A stretch of 64,000 nucleotides of DNA from Fodinibius sp034521915 (GCF_034521915.1 NZ_JAXHLU010000004.1:434001-498000); one strand, 5' to 3'; positions 9,487-21,889 are shown, counted from the first letter of the stretch. The notes: generated by a model from the sequence alone, not told the origin. A program made the numbers and translations.

Positions 9487-10416
9487 TTAGTATCCGAGCT
9501 CACGGTCTACTTTATGATTTAGTTCCATTCCTGAAAGTGCCCGCTTGTAATTTTCTACAATCTGATTAGCCACTTCATTAGGTTTGGTGATGCTGGCAAT
9601 GTGGGGAGTAATAATAATATTTTCGCGATTCCAGAACGCGTGTTTGTCGGGCAGTGGTTCCTCAGAAAAAACATCCAGCCAAGCCCCTTGCAGGATATTA
9701 CTGTCTAATGCATAAATCAAATCTTCGTCCACCAAGTGTTCGCCGCGTGCCACATTAATAATCCAACCACGGTCATCCATCTGTTTAAAGATTTCGAGAT
9801 TAAGAATGCCTCTGGTTTTATCAGTAAGAGGGAGCAGGCAAATAAGGATATGAGTGTTGTTGATAAATTTGTGAAGTTCATCTTTACCGGCAAACGTATT
9901 TACGCTCTCGATTTTTTTTGCCGATCGAGACCACCCCGAAACCTGGTATCCCAACTCGGCCAACTGTTTGGCAGCTGGCTTGCCGAGTTCTCCCAATCCC
10001 ATAATACCCACATGTAGGTTTTTTGGTGACGGATGATTATGAGGTTGCCATCTTTTTTGATCGTTTTGCCGAATGTAATGCACAAAATTCCGTTGAATAT
10101 TCAGAACGGCCGCCAAAATATATTCCTTCATTTGTTGGACCAGCGATGGAGAAACAACGCGACAGATATCAACCGATTCTGGAAGTGACTTATCTGAAAG
10201 CAGGTGATCAGCTCCAGCTCCCAGCGATGAAACAGCTTTAAGATTGGGGAAGCCGTCAAGAAGATGCTGGGGATGATTCCAGCATACAGTAAACTGTACT
10301 CGGTTTTTGTCTTTAATAGCCGGCCAAATATCAATTTCGATATTGGGATCAATACTGTGAATTGCATCTTCCCAGGAAGAAAGATCCCGATCGGGAGCAA
10401 TAAATAGTAGCGACAT
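9487..10416 (-). CDS. D-2-hydroxyacid dehydrogenase (glyoxylate/hydroxypyruvate reductase A-like)
   Basis: A 309-residue protein with the Rossmann dinucleotide motif HVGIMGLGELGKPAAKQL (about residues 135-152), the WIINVARGEHLVDEDLIYAL block, the catalytic TPHIAS stretch, and the typical GhrA terminus ending in NHKVDRELGY. The family reduces glyoxylate or hydroxypyruvate with NAD(P)H in the cytoplasm. The N-terminal half shows the substrate-binding LKAVSSLGAGADHLL segment. It is convergent with ilvE. An imperfect inverted repeat (about 9431-9466) sits in the short gap between them and may help terminate both transcripts. Confidence 0.88.
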   Translation of the reverse strand: MSLLFIAPDRDLSSWEDAIHSIDPNIEIDIWPAIKDKNRVQFTVCWNHPQHLLDGFPNLKAVSSLGAGADHLLSDKSLPESVDICRVVSPSLVQQMKEYILAAVLNIQRNFVHYIRQNDQKRWQPHNHPSPKNLHVGIMGLGELGKPAAKQLAELGYQVSGWSRSAKKIESVNTFAGKDELHKFINNTHILICLLPLTDKTRGILNLEIFKQMDDRGWIINVARGEHLVDEDLIYALDSNILQGAWLDVFSEEPLPDKHAFWNRENIIITPHIASITKPNEVANQIVENYKRALSGMELNHKVDRELGY

Positions 10417-10563
10417 ATTTTATAATGGATATCTGAATTTATAATTACGGAACAAGGTATAAAAAATAGCGATTGTTTTTAGGTTGCCTGGGGAATGAAA
10501 TAGTGTTGAATCGTTTGTTATTTATATGGAGGTTAGGTTGAACAAAAAAAGTATTGATAGAAA

Positions 10564-11277
10564 ATGGGCACCCAACTTATTATTACTTGTGAGCATGCCG
10601 GCAACGAAGTTCCGGAGGAGTTCCATCACCTCTTTGAGGATAATCCTGAAATACTGGAGACCCATCGGGGTATTGATATTGGAGCTTTGGAGTTAACGAA
10701 TGCCATTTCTGATAGACTAAATAAAGAGCCTTACTTAAATACTGTTACCCGGTTGCTTGTGGATTTGAATCGTTCAACACAAAGCCCAACTCTTTTTTCT
10801 GAATTTACCAGGGAGCAGCCGTTGCATGTGCGAGAGCAAATATTCGAGAAATATTATCAACCTCATCGTGAAAAAATAAAAGAAAAAGTTAGTGAGATTA
10901 TATCAAATGGAGAGCAGGCTATTCATGTTGGTATCCATACCTTTACTCCTATTTGGAAAGATGAGGAGCGGGAGGTTGATGTAGGATTTTTATTTGATCC
11001 TCGAAGTAAGGCCGAGCAACATTTCTGTTATCTTTGGCGTCATGAGCTTAACCAGCGTTCATTAGAACTCCGTCTTAAAATGAATGAGCCTTATCGGGGT
11101 TCAATGGATGGATTTACGACCTATCTTCGCCGACAATTTTCAGACGATAATTATTTGGGATTGGAAATAGAGGTAAACCAACGTTTTACCAAGTCGTCCA
11201 TGGAGGAGGAGTGGAAACAATTAAAAGAAGATATAGGCAAATCGTTGCAGGCAACAATTCAGATATTCAACAATTAA
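10564..11277 (+). CDS. N-formylglutamate amidohydrolase family protein
   Basis: A 237-residue protein of the N-formylglutamate amidohydrolase (HutG-type) fold. Visible family features are the N-terminal ITCEHAGNEVPEEF, the HRGIDIGA block, VDLNRSTQSP, a central HVGIHTFTP, and C-terminal LGLEIEVNQRF with a likely metal Glu. Enzymes of this group cleave N-formyl-glutamate or similar N-acylated amino acids using zinc. Many short members, as here, have no tested substrate. No histidine-degradation genes are nearby, so a role in the hut pathway is not supported by context. Confidence 0.85.
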   Translation: MGTQLIITCEHAGNEVPEEFHHLFEDNPEILETHRGIDIGALELTNAISDRLNKEPYLNTVTRLLVDLNRSTQSPTLFSEFTREQPLHVREQIFEKYYQPHREKIKEKVSEIISNGEQAIHVGIHTFTPIWKDEEREVDVGFLFDPRSKAEQHFCYLWRHELNQRSLELRLKMNEPYRGSMDGFTTYLRRQFSDDNYLGLEIEVNQRFTKSSMEEEWKQLKEDIGKSLQATIQIFNN

Positions 11278-11321
11278 TATTTACTTTTTAAGAAGTCTGG
11301 ATTTCTACAAGATCATTCCAG

Positions 11322-11671
11322 TTAGTAGTAAATTTTGGGGATAAATGTTCTTGCTTCATCTGCCAATTTTTTTAAGCCTGTTGATGCAATATGCATATTT
11401 TCTGAACCATATTTTGTGTTGATCTCATCCACCTTTTGCATCAGGTTGTGTTCAGTTTTCGTATAGTGATTTTTGCTAAACAGATCCTGCTGAATCTCCG
11501 ACTCCGGCAAAATTCCTGTAAGCATAATGGCCACTTTTTTGCCTCGTCAGAGCGGGGAATAATACATCCGTCATTTTTTGAAAGAATAGCTATAGGTTTG
11601 CCCCGGAGCTTTGGATTAAAAACACGTTCGCACGAAGCATAAAAGTTATTGGAGTTGACTAGCGTGTAAAT
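11322..11671 (-). pseudogene. umuC: umuC remnant (DNA polymerase V catalytic subunit) with large internal deletion
   Basis: Reading leftwards from 11671, the first 44 codons match the UmuC N-terminus (YTLVNSNNFYASCERVF, then LRGKPIAILSKNDGCIIPRSDEAK). After a run of six A residues at 11535-11540, the sequence jumps to the UmuC C-terminus in a frame shifted by one base (KKVAIMLTGILPESEIQQDLF, then LMQKVDEINTKYGSENMHIAS). About 300 residues of palm, thumb and finger core are missing. The initiation codon position reads ATT rather than ATG. A GTG inside (11532-11534) opens a 70-codon frame, but that is only the tail. This is a dead Y-family polymerase gene; no umuD partner is present. Confidence 0.88.
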
Positions 11672-11789
11672 GGACTTGCCTATATTTGGTTGAAACGATG
11701 AGAGTGGAAAATGCTTTTATATAATTTATTATTAGAAGCAGTCGTCGCAAAAAGAAATGTCAAAAAATTAGTTAATCTATTATATACAG

Positions 11790-12560
11790 ATGGACGATGA
11801 AAATACGCCCCCTGTCGCTACCTATAAAAGAGATGCTCTGTTCTTATCATTAGCTGGTATATTTTTGACATCTCTGGTGCTGGGAAATGTCATTGGTACA
11901 ACAAAGTTTGTTACCATATTTTCCATCGAGCTTTCTGATTGGATGTTAAATATTGTTCCCAAGCTAATCCGTGATAATAGCACCTATACAATGAGTGTGC
12001 CGGTAGGAGTAATTGCCTATCCTTTTACTTTTTTAGCAACTGATCTGCTATCCGAACTCTATGGACGAAAGAAAGCTCAATTGGTAGTTTGGGTTGGATT
12101 TTGGATGAATGTGTTTATGCTCTTTTTGATGACTGTAAACCATTGGTTGCCAAGCACGACGGGCGTAAGTGGAGGGCTTCAGCTTTTTGAGGGAGTTTAT
12201 GAATTTATGATTGGTAACACTATCGCCAGTATGATTGCCTACTTAGTCGCACAAACAGTAGATGTTCGGTTGTTCCATTTTTGGAAAGATTTGACAGATG
12301 GAAAACACCTTTGGTTGCGCAACAATGCATCTACTACTGTAAGTCAATTAGTGGATTCAACGGCTATTTTATCTATCCTTTACTTTGCCGGAAATCTGGG
12401 ACAAGATGTTGATACAATTGGTAAATTAGGTATCCTAATTCTCAATTCTTACCTCTTTAAATTCTTCTTCGCACTGTTCGATACTCCACTTTGCTATTTA
12501 GGGGTGAAAATCTTCCAAGAATACGAGGAGGATCCCAGTGGAAAAAGCCTTTATGAGTGA
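11790..12560 (+). CDS. Queuosine precursor transporter (YhhQ/DUF165 family)
   Basis: A 256-residue polytopic membrane protein with about six hydrophobic segments. Family hallmarks are LTSLVLGNVIGTTKF in the first helix, VPVGVIAYPFTFLATDLLSELYGRKKA, and the C-terminal LWLRNNASTTVSQLVDSTAI stretch. YhhQ proteins import queuosine precursors (preQ0/preQ1 or queuine) across the inner membrane. tgt, which inserts this base into tRNA, is the first protein gene after the rRNA operon, so the two queuosine genes flank the operon. It is the last gene before the rRNA promoter; no terminator is visible directly after its stop. Confidence 0.88.
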   Translation: MDDENTPPVATYKRDALFLSLAGIFLTSLVLGNVIGTTKFVTIFSIELSDWMLNIVPKLIRDNSTYTMSVPVGVIAYPFTFLATDLLSELYGRKKAQLVVWVGFWMNVFMLFLMTVNHWLPSTTGVSGGLQLFEGVYEFMIGNTIASMIAYLVAQTVDVRLFHFWKDLTDGKHLWLRNNASTTVSQLVDSTAILSILYFAGNLGQDVDTIGKLGILILNSYLFKFFFALFDTPLCYLGVKIFQEYEEDPSGKSLYE

Positions 12561-12637
12561 TTTTTAAATCGTAAATGACGGTTTAAATAACGTTGGCTTA
12601 GGTTGGGAGAAAAAGGAAAATTAATACCAAAAAAACA

Positions 12638-12666
12638 TTGACATATACCCCGGTTTGGTCTTACAT
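12638..12666 (+). promoter_or_regulatory. Sigma70-like promoter of the rRNA operon
   Basis: A perfect TTGACA (12638-12643) is followed after 17 bases by TTACAT (12661-12666), with an A-rich stretch directly upstream that could act as an UP element. The expected start site is near 12673. This promoter looks more like a classic sigma70 promoter than the TAnnTTTG type seen before protein genes here. Confidence 0.75.
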
Positions 12667-12681
12667 TAGGATTCCAATTTG

Positions 12682-12728
12682 AAACGGGGTTGAGCCCATG
12701 AAGCAAATGAGTTCAACTCCGTTTTTTT
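12682..12728 (+). terminator. Terminator-like hairpin at the very start of the rRNA leader
   Basis: Arms 12682-12693 (AAACGGGGTTGA) and 12713-12724 (TCAACTCCGTTT) pair over 12 positions with one G-U, and the 3' arm runs into seven T residues (12722-12728). It lies only about 10-55 bases after the predicted transcription start. It could stop readthrough, attenuate rRNA synthesis, or protect the 5' end. Confidence 0.65.
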
Positions 12729-12766
12729 GGCTCTAATAAATCGGCCCAAATTGGAAAGAATATTTC

Positions 12767-12777
12767 GTTCTTTGACA
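12767..12777 (+). promoter_or_regulatory. boxA-like antitermination motif, rRNA leader copy
   Basis: GTTCTTTGACA resembles the boxA element recognised by NusB/S10 in rRNA leaders. Related copies occur in both rRNA spacers at 14810, 14912, 15009 and 18164, as expected for antitermination or processing signals. Confidence 0.6.
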
Positions 12778-12783
12778 GACTGA

Positions 12784-12803
12784 GAACATACAGACGATCG
12801 CAC
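12784..12803 (+). repeat. 5' arm of 16S rRNA processing stem
   Basis: These 20 bases pair with 14479-14498 over 20 positions with a single mismatch of the wobble type. The two arms bracket the mature 16S, which is the standard layout for an RNase III cleavage stem. Confidence 0.8.
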
Positions 12804-12911
12804 GTCGAGCCCTTGTCGGCCCCGCCTTCGGGTGGGGCCAGATAAGAGATCAATTGATAGAAGTACAGTGAAGCCGAGGCCAGAGACTCAAACAATTTAT
12901 TAGGTGTATTT

Positions 12912-14456
<1,545 letters not shown>

Positions 14457-14478
14457 GCCTTGGCCTTGGCGGCTCGCC

Positions 14479-14498
14479 GTGTGATCGTCTGTATGTTC
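14479..14498 (+). repeat. 3' arm of 16S rRNA processing stem
   Basis: Complementary to 12784-12803, completing the stem that loops out the mature 16S for RNase III cleavage. Confidence 0.8.
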
Positions 14499-14559
14499 TA
14501 GTCTCTGGTCGCAGAGTGCCCCCGCAAACGTGAGAGGCGGGCGCCGGCCGGCCACCCAT

Positions 14560-14634
<75 letters not shown>

Positions 14635-14638
14635 CATC

Positions 14639-14712
14639 GGGGCTATAGCTCAGTTGGCTAGAGCACCTGCTTTGCAAGCAGGGGGTCCGGGGTTCGAGTC
14701 CCCGTAGCTCCA
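14639..14712 (+). tRNA. tRNA-Ala (TGC)
   Basis: Cloverleaf with acceptor GGGGCTA/TAGCTCC (one wobble), D-arm GCTCAGTTGGCTAGAGC, anticodon TGC in CTTTGCAAG, and T-loop GTTCGAGTC. The discriminator is A, and CCA is not encoded. Four bases separate it from tRNA-Ile in the rRNA spacer. Confidence 0.96.
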
Positions 14713-15140
14713 CGGAGTTTTTGTGGATGGTGTTGTTGTAGGGAGTCTGGGCACGCATGTGCTCGCCGCTGGTTGCCAGCAGCGAGCAGATCCGTGCCGG
14801 AAGGCACGCGTTCTTTCAAGTATGGTGTAGGTTGTATCTAGTTGGCAGGCGGCAGTGTGTTTTTGTGAAACTGCAGCCTGCCAACAACAAACAGGTACGT
14901 GGCCTGCACGAGTTCTTTGATGTTCTTGTAGTGACGGTTGTGGGTCGATGATCGTTGGCGTTGCGTAAAGCAGCCGGCGAAACCGACCAGCAGCCACACC
15001 TGCAAGGTGTTCTTTGACATAGTGATAGCTGATAGGTAAGAAAGGTTAAGATCGAGGTTATTTTTTTAGAAATAACACCAAAGCGAAACGCTCATTGTTT
15101 TTCGAGGCTTGCCCGCCGAAGGGTGGTGCAAGTCATATAA
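14713..15140 (+). other. 16S-23S internal transcribed spacer, tRNA-to-23S part
   Basis: No protein or further tRNA gene is seen in these 428 bases. It contains boxA-like motifs at 14810-14820 (GTTCTTTCAAG), 14912-14922 (GTTCTTTGATG) and 15009-15019 (GTTCTTTGACA). Strong hairpins sit at 14760-14788 (TGCTCG/CGAGCA arms) and 14841-14885 (GTTGGCAGGC/GCCTGCCAAC perfect 10-base arms). The 5' arm of the 23S processing stem lies at the end (15126-15143). Confidence 0.7.

Positions 15141-15143
<3 letters not shown>
15126..15143 (+). repeat. 5' arm of 23S rRNA processing stem
   Basis: GTGCAAGTCATATAAGTG pairs with 18054-18071 (CGCTTATATGGCTTGCAC) over 18 positions, allowing G-U pairs. Together they bracket the mature 23S. 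Confidence 0.75.
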
Positions 15144-18053
<2,910 letters not shown>

Positions 18054-18060
<7 letters not shown>

Positions 18061-18071
18061 ATGGCTTGCAC
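18054..18071 (+). repeat. 3' arm of 23S rRNA processing stem
   Basis: Complementary to 15126-15143 and placed at the end of 23S, completing the RNase III-type stem. Confidence 0.75.
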
Positions 18072-18163
18072 GACCCGTTGGGTCGGGCAGCCAAGCCGAA
18101 GCAACGAGCAAGCAGCAACCTCCGATCCACCCCTTACCCCAGCTATCACTACGTCGAAGACCA

Positions 18164-18173
18164 CCCTTTGACA
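18164..18173 (+). promoter_or_regulatory. boxA-like motif in the 23S-5S spacer
   Basis: CCCTTTGACA matches the core of the leader motif GTTCTTTGACA and lies about 20 bases before 5S. It is the last of the boxA-like copies in the operon. Confidence 0.45.
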
Positions 18174-18193
18174 TACTGTTTTTACACATTTTT

Positions 18194-18312
18194 GAGCAGG
18201 CGGGCCAAGCGCCGGGGCTCCACCCGTTCCCATCCCGAACACGGCCGTGACACCCGGCAGCGCCGATGGTACTTCCCGACCGGGAGGAAGCGTAGGTCCC
18301 CGCCCGCTCTCT
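18194..18312 (+). rRNA. rrf: 5S ribosomal RNA
   Basis: About 118 bases directly after 23S. It contains the conserved loop CCCGTTCCCATCCCGAACACGG and the helix IV/V region GGTACTTCCCGACCGGGAGG, and the ends form a terminal stem (GAGCAGGCGGG with CCCGCCCGCTCT). Ends are approximate. Confidence 0.93.
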
Positions 18313-18325
18313 TTTTTTATTTTTT

Positions 18326-18359
18326 AGCCCTTTTACGCTATGCGTGAAGGGCTTTTTTT
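18326..18359 (+). terminator. Intrinsic terminator of the rRNA operon
   Basis: AGCCCTTTTACGC pairs with GCGTGAAGGGCT around a short loop, followed by a run of seven T residues. It lies just after 5S and before the end of the convergent tgt gene. Confidence 0.9.
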
Positions 18360-18377
18360 ATTGTAAAATATTCAAGA

Positions 18378-19505
18378 TTAAATCTTTGTAGCTAAGATTT
18401 CTGCCTTTTCTTTATACCAGTTATGGAATGTATCATTGGCAATTCGCTCTTTTACTTCATTCATCAGCCATAAATAAAATGTGAGATTATGGAGGGAGGC
18501 TAATTGTAATCCGAGTAATTCATCATTACGAAACAGATGATGGATGTACGACATTTTATATTTTTGGCACAAATCGGTAGGAAATTCCGGATCTAATGGT
18601 TTCTGATGATTTTTCCATTTGGCATTTCGAATATTTATGTATCCATTGCGGGTAAATATTTGACCATTACGGGCATTTCTTGTTGGCAATACGCAATCGA
18701 ACATATCAATGCCTCGAGCAATGGCATGCAAAAGATTTTCGGGCTTTCCTACGCCCATCAGGTAACGGGGTTTATTTTCAGGAAGGTAGTCAGTATTGAG
18801 GTCAGTCATTTCATACATTAATTCGGTAGGTTCACCTACACTGAGCCCGCCGATGGCAATACCTTCGAAATCAAGATCGGTTATGAATTTAGAAGATTCT
18901 ATGCGTAGATCTTCATAGGTGCCACCCTGAACGATCCCAAACTGTGCTTGTTGGTGGCCATATTTTGGGTTCGTCTCCAAAAATGCTTCTCTTCCTCTTT
19001 TTTCCCAGCGATGGGTAAGTTCCATAGATTCCTTGGCATATTCATAGCTGCTAGGATAGGGTGGGCACTCGTCTAAAACCATCATGATATCAGAACCAAG
19101 GGTGCGTTGAATTCCTACAATATTTTCGGGAGTGAACATATGTTTTGATCCATCCAGGTGGCTTTTAAACTTTGCTCCTTCTTCAGTTAGTTCTCGATTA
19201 TCGGACAGAGAAAAAATTTGATATCCTCCGGAGTCTGTCAAAATGGGACGATCCCAATTGATAAAAGAATGAAGTCCACCCGCGTTTTCAATAATATCAC
19301 ATCCGGGACGGAGATAAAGGTGATAGGTGTTGCCTAATATTATTTGAGCTTTTACTTTATCGATCAGCTCGTCCTGCTTTACGGCTTTTACTGTGCCTAA
19401 CGTACCCACCGGCATAAAGATTGGGGTATCAATTTTCCCATGAGCAGTAGTAAGTGTACCGAGACGTGCTTTTGTAGATGAGGCAGTCTTCTCTAAATTA
19501 AACAA
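18378..19505 (-). CDS. tgt: Queuine tRNA-guanine transglycosylase
   Basis: A 375-residue TIM-barrel enzyme that exchanges guanine-34 for preQ1 (or queuine) in tRNAs with GUN anticodons. Motifs: PILTDSGGYQIFSLS, GGLSVGEP, YLMGVGKPENLLHAIARGIDMFDCVLPTRNARNGQ with the nucleophile Asp in DCVLP. The zinc site is degenerate. Where Z. mobilis Tgt has Cys318, Cys320, Cys323 and His349, this protein has Phe308, Thr310, Cys313 and His339. From memory, other Bacteroidota Tgt proteins also lose these Cys residues, so this is probably a lineage trait rather than a dead gene. It is convergent with the rRNA operon, whose other flank carries the YhhQ transporter. Confidence 0.96.
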   Translation of the reverse strand: MFNLEKTASSTKARLGTLTTAHGKIDTPIFMPVGTLGTVKAVKQDELIDKVKAQIILGNTYHLYLRPGCDIIENAGGLHSFINWDRPILTDSGGYQIFSLSDNRELTEEGAKFKSHLDGSKHMFTPENIVGIQRTLGSDIMMVLDECPPYPSSYEYAKESMELTHRWEKRGREAFLETNPKYGHQQAQFGIVQGGTYEDLRIESSKFITDLDFEGIAIGGLSVGEPTELMYEMTDLNTDYLPENKPRYLMGVGKPENLLHAIARGIDMFDCVLPTRNARNGQIFTRNGYINIRNAKWKNHQKPLDPEFPTDLCQKYKMSYIHHLFRNDELLGLQLASLHNLTFYLWLMNEVKERIANDTFHNWYKEKAEILATKI

Positions 19506-19666
19506 TGGTAATAAATATTAATAAGTTAGCAATTCTTTTATATTCTTAAGCGCTGAAGATAGGAAAATTATTTATGCAACATTAATAAGCTATTTCGTAT
19601 CCTTAGTACATTTTAGGAGAATAGAGAAGTATCCGTTAAGCAGAAATAATCATTTTAACAAGATTT

Positions 19667-20395
19667 ATGTCTAAAGAGACATTAGTAATAATTCCTACAT
19701 ATAACGAAGCTAATAATATTTCGGAGCTTATCGATCAGGTATTAAATCAAGATGAGGATATTGATTTATTAATTGTTGATGATGGTTCACCCGACGGAAC
19801 AGCTGATTTAGTCAATGAAGCTCAAAATAAATTTGGGAATCGACTGCATTTAATTGAGCGATCCGGCAAACTGGGATTGGGAACAGCTTATGTAGAAGGA
19901 TTTAAATACGCACTCGATCGAGATTATTTGTATATCTGTGAGATGGATGCCGATTTTTCTCACAATCCGGAAGATCTTCCAAAATTAATAGCAGAAGTAA
20001 AAGCGGGAGAGGCAGATGTGGCCATTGGATCGCGATATGCTAAAGGAATAAGTATTATTAATTGGCCATTGAGTCGGCTTATTTTGTCTTACAGTGCTAA
20101 TCTTTATGCCCGATTTATTACGGGATTGCCAATTTTTGATACGACAGCTGGATTTAAATGTATCCATCGAAAAGTGCTTGAGGATATTTCAGTGGAAAAA
20201 ATTCGGTCGAACGGTTACGCCTTTCAAATAGAACTTCATTTTAGGGCATGGCAAGCAGGATTTTCACTTAAGGAAGTAGCTATTATATTTCGTGAACGCG
20301 AAGAAGGAGTTTCTAAGATGTCGAAATCTATTGTTTGGGAGGCTATTTGGCGGGTATGGACATTAAAAATTCAAAGTATATTTGGGACACTTTAG
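19667..20395 (+). CDS. Polyprenol monophosphomannose synthase-like glycosyltransferase (GT2)
   Basis: A 242-residue GT-A fold enzyme without membrane helices. The N-terminus TLVIIPTYNEANNISELI and the VDDGSPDGTADLV block bind the nucleotide sugar. The MDADFSHNPEDLP segment contains the metal-binding DxD-type motif, and GSRYAKG and GYAFQIELHFRAWQAG follow, as in DPM1-type proteins. It likely transfers mannose or another hexose from a GDP/UDP-sugar to a polyprenyl phosphate at the inner face of the membrane. It is divergent from tgt and sits just before accA. Confidence 0.88.
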   Translation: MSKETLVIIPTYNEANNISELIDQVLNQDEDIDLLIVDDGSPDGTADLVNEAQNKFGNRLHLIERSGKLGLGTAYVEGFKYALDRDYLYICEMDADFSHNPEDLPKLIAEVKAGEADVAIGSRYAKGISIINWPLSRLILSYSANLYARFITGLPIFDTTAGFKCIHRKVLEDISVEKIRSNGYAFQIELHFRAWQAGFSLKEVAIIFREREEGVSKMSKSIVWEAIWRVWTLKIQSIFGTL

Positions 20396-20433
20396 ACAGT
20401 AAGATATCTTCTTAATATCTTCGGATTAGTTCT

Positions 20434-20441
20434 TATATTTG
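20434..20441 (+). promoter_or_regulatory. Candidate Bacteroidota-type -7 box before accA
   Basis: TATATTTG, identical to the box before the persulfide dioxygenase gene, lies 30 bases before the accA ATG. A -33 element is only weakly matched. Confidence 0.4.
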
Positions 20442-20470
20442 AAGTCATTTTTAAGTGATAAAATTCGTTT

Positions 20471-21436
20471 ATGCAGTATTTAGATTTTGAGCAACCTATT
20501 GCCGATCTGGAAAAAAAGATCAAAGAGCTGAGTGAATTGTCTGTTGCGGATGATGATGTTCTTTCGCCAGAGATAAAACGGCTTGAAAAACGTGTCGATG
20601 AACTTCGAGAATCGATATTTACAAATTTAACACGCTGGCAGCGTGTGCAGTTGGCACGTCATCCCGATCGTCCCTATACGTTGGATTATATTTATAAAAT
20701 CACCGAAAACTTTGTTGAAATACATGGCGACCGCTACCACAGTGATGACAAAGCCATTGTAGGTGGTTTTGCGACTATTGATGGTCAGTCTGTCGTTATT
20801 ATGGGACATCAAAAAGGCCGTGATACGAAAAGTAGAAAGTATCGCAATTTTGGGATGGCGAATCCCGAGGGATATCGTAAGGCTCATCGCTTGATGAAGC
20901 TGGGTGAAAAATTTGATATTCCGGTTATTACATTGCTTGATACGCCCGGTGCTTATCCCGGACTGGAGGCCGAAGAGCGTGGACAGGCTGAAGCTATTGC
21001 AAAGAATCTAAAGATGATGGCTACACTGAAGGTACCCATTATCACGATTGTGATTGGAGAAGGAGCCAGTGGCGGTGCCATAGGTATAGGTATGGGCAAT
21101 GAAGTTTATATGATGGAGAATACTTGGTATTCGGTGATTTCTCCGGAATCATGTTCCTCTATTTTGTGGAAGACATGGGATTATAAAGAGCAGGCAGCAG
21201 CGGTATTAAAACTTACGGCCGAAGATCTCGAAGAGATGGATATTATTGATGGTATTATCAAGGAGCCGCTTGGCGGGGCTCACCGGAATTATGATCAGGC
21301 CGCTAAGGCGGTAAAAGAACAAATACTGGAATCGTTAAAACGGTTAAAGAAAAAATCATCCGAGAAATTAGTTGAATCCCGTATTGACAAATATGCCAAC
21401 ATGGGTGAATTCAAAAAAGTATCTAACAAGAAGTAG
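20471..21436 (+). CDS. accA: Acetyl-CoA carboxylase carboxyltransferase subunit alpha
   Basis: A 321-residue protein of normal AccA length. It has an N-terminal coiled region (LEKKIKELSEL, IKRLEKRVDELRE), the block WQRVQLARHPDRPYTLDYI, the carboxyl-transfer site region LLDTPGAYPGLEAEERGQAEAIA, and IVIGEGASGGAIGIGMG forming an oxyanion hole. With AccD (not in this window) it transfers CO2 from biotin to acetyl-CoA to make malonyl-CoA. It is the first gene of a co-directional run that continues through cdsA. Confidence 0.97.
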   Translation: MQYLDFEQPIADLEKKIKELSELSVADDDVLSPEIKRLEKRVDELRESIFTNLTRWQRVQLARHPDRPYTLDYIYKITENFVEIHGDRYHSDDKAIVGGFATIDGQSVVIMGHQKGRDTKSRKYRNFGMANPEGYRKAHRLMKLGEKFDIPVITLLDTPGAYPGLEAEERGQAEAIAKNLKMMATLKVPIITIVIGEGASGGAIGIGMGNEVYMMENTWYSVISPESCSSILWKTWDYKEQAAAVLKLTAEDLEEMDIIDGIIKEPLGGAHRNYDQAAKAVKEQILESLKRLKKKSSEKLVESRIDKYANMGEFKKVSNKK

Positions 21437-21447
21437 ACCGGATTTCA

Positions 21448-21882
21448 TTGTTTCCAGATAAAGATCCTATTTTTAGTTACAACCATCAGTTGCGCAGTCG
21501 ATATGGTGAAACTGATAAAATGGGATATGTCTATTACGGCCGATACCTGGAATATTTTGAGGAAGCGCGTACCGAGATGATACGGTCGCTGGGACTACCT
21601 TATGCTAAATTAGAGCAAAATGGCATCATGCTACCTGTAATCCATACACAGGTGGATTATAAATCACCGGTTTTTTATGATGAGCTGATGGATGTAGAGG
21701 TATTGCTGTTTGATATTCCCACGGTGCGACTCGAAACGTATTATTATGTTAAAACTGAGCGAAGGGAAGCCCCACACATCCAAGGGAAAGTTGAACTCTG
21801 TTTTATGAAAGAGGATACTCGTAAACCGTGCCGGGCTCCTTCTGATTTTATAAATGGATTAAAAAAAGTAGTTAACGGTTAA
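21448..21882 (+). CDS. Hotdog-fold acyl-CoA thioesterase (YbgC/4HBT type)
   Basis: A 144-residue protein starting at a TTG only 11 bases after accA; no better ATG exists upstream in frame. The catalytic block is RYGETDKMGYVYYGRYLEYFEEAR, with the Asp of ETDKMG at the usual 4-hydroxybenzoyl-CoA thioesterase position. Relatives hydrolyse acyl-CoA thioesters, and YbgC works in membrane lipid metabolism near Tol-Pal. The position after accA fits a role in fatty-acid or phospholipid metabolism. The substrate is not determined. Confidence 0.85.
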   Translation: MFPDKDPIFSYNHQLRSRYGETDKMGYVYYGRYLEYFEEARTEMIRSLGLPYAKLEQNGIMLPVIHTQVDYKSPVFYDELMDVEVLLFDIPTVRLETYYYVKTERREAPHIQGKVELCFMKEDTRKPCRAPSDFINGLKKVVNG

Positions 21883-21889
21883 TGCTGTC

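Larger units (their letters stand above)
12561..12911 (+). other. rRNA operon promoter and leader region
   Basis: This protein-free stretch between the queuosine transporter and 16S holds an A-rich upstream stretch (12610-12637), the promoter, a terminator-like hairpin, a boxA-like motif, and the 5' arm of the 16S processing stem, each listed separately. A GC-rich hairpin (GGCCCCGCC...GGTGGGGCC, around 12819-12841) lies between the stem and the mature 16S. No protein gene is seen here. Confidence 0.75.

Noticed and set aside
11322..11534. 70-codon frame with GTG start as a separate small gene
   Set aside because: It aligns to the end of UmuC and lacks its own start context, so it was merged into the umuC remnant.
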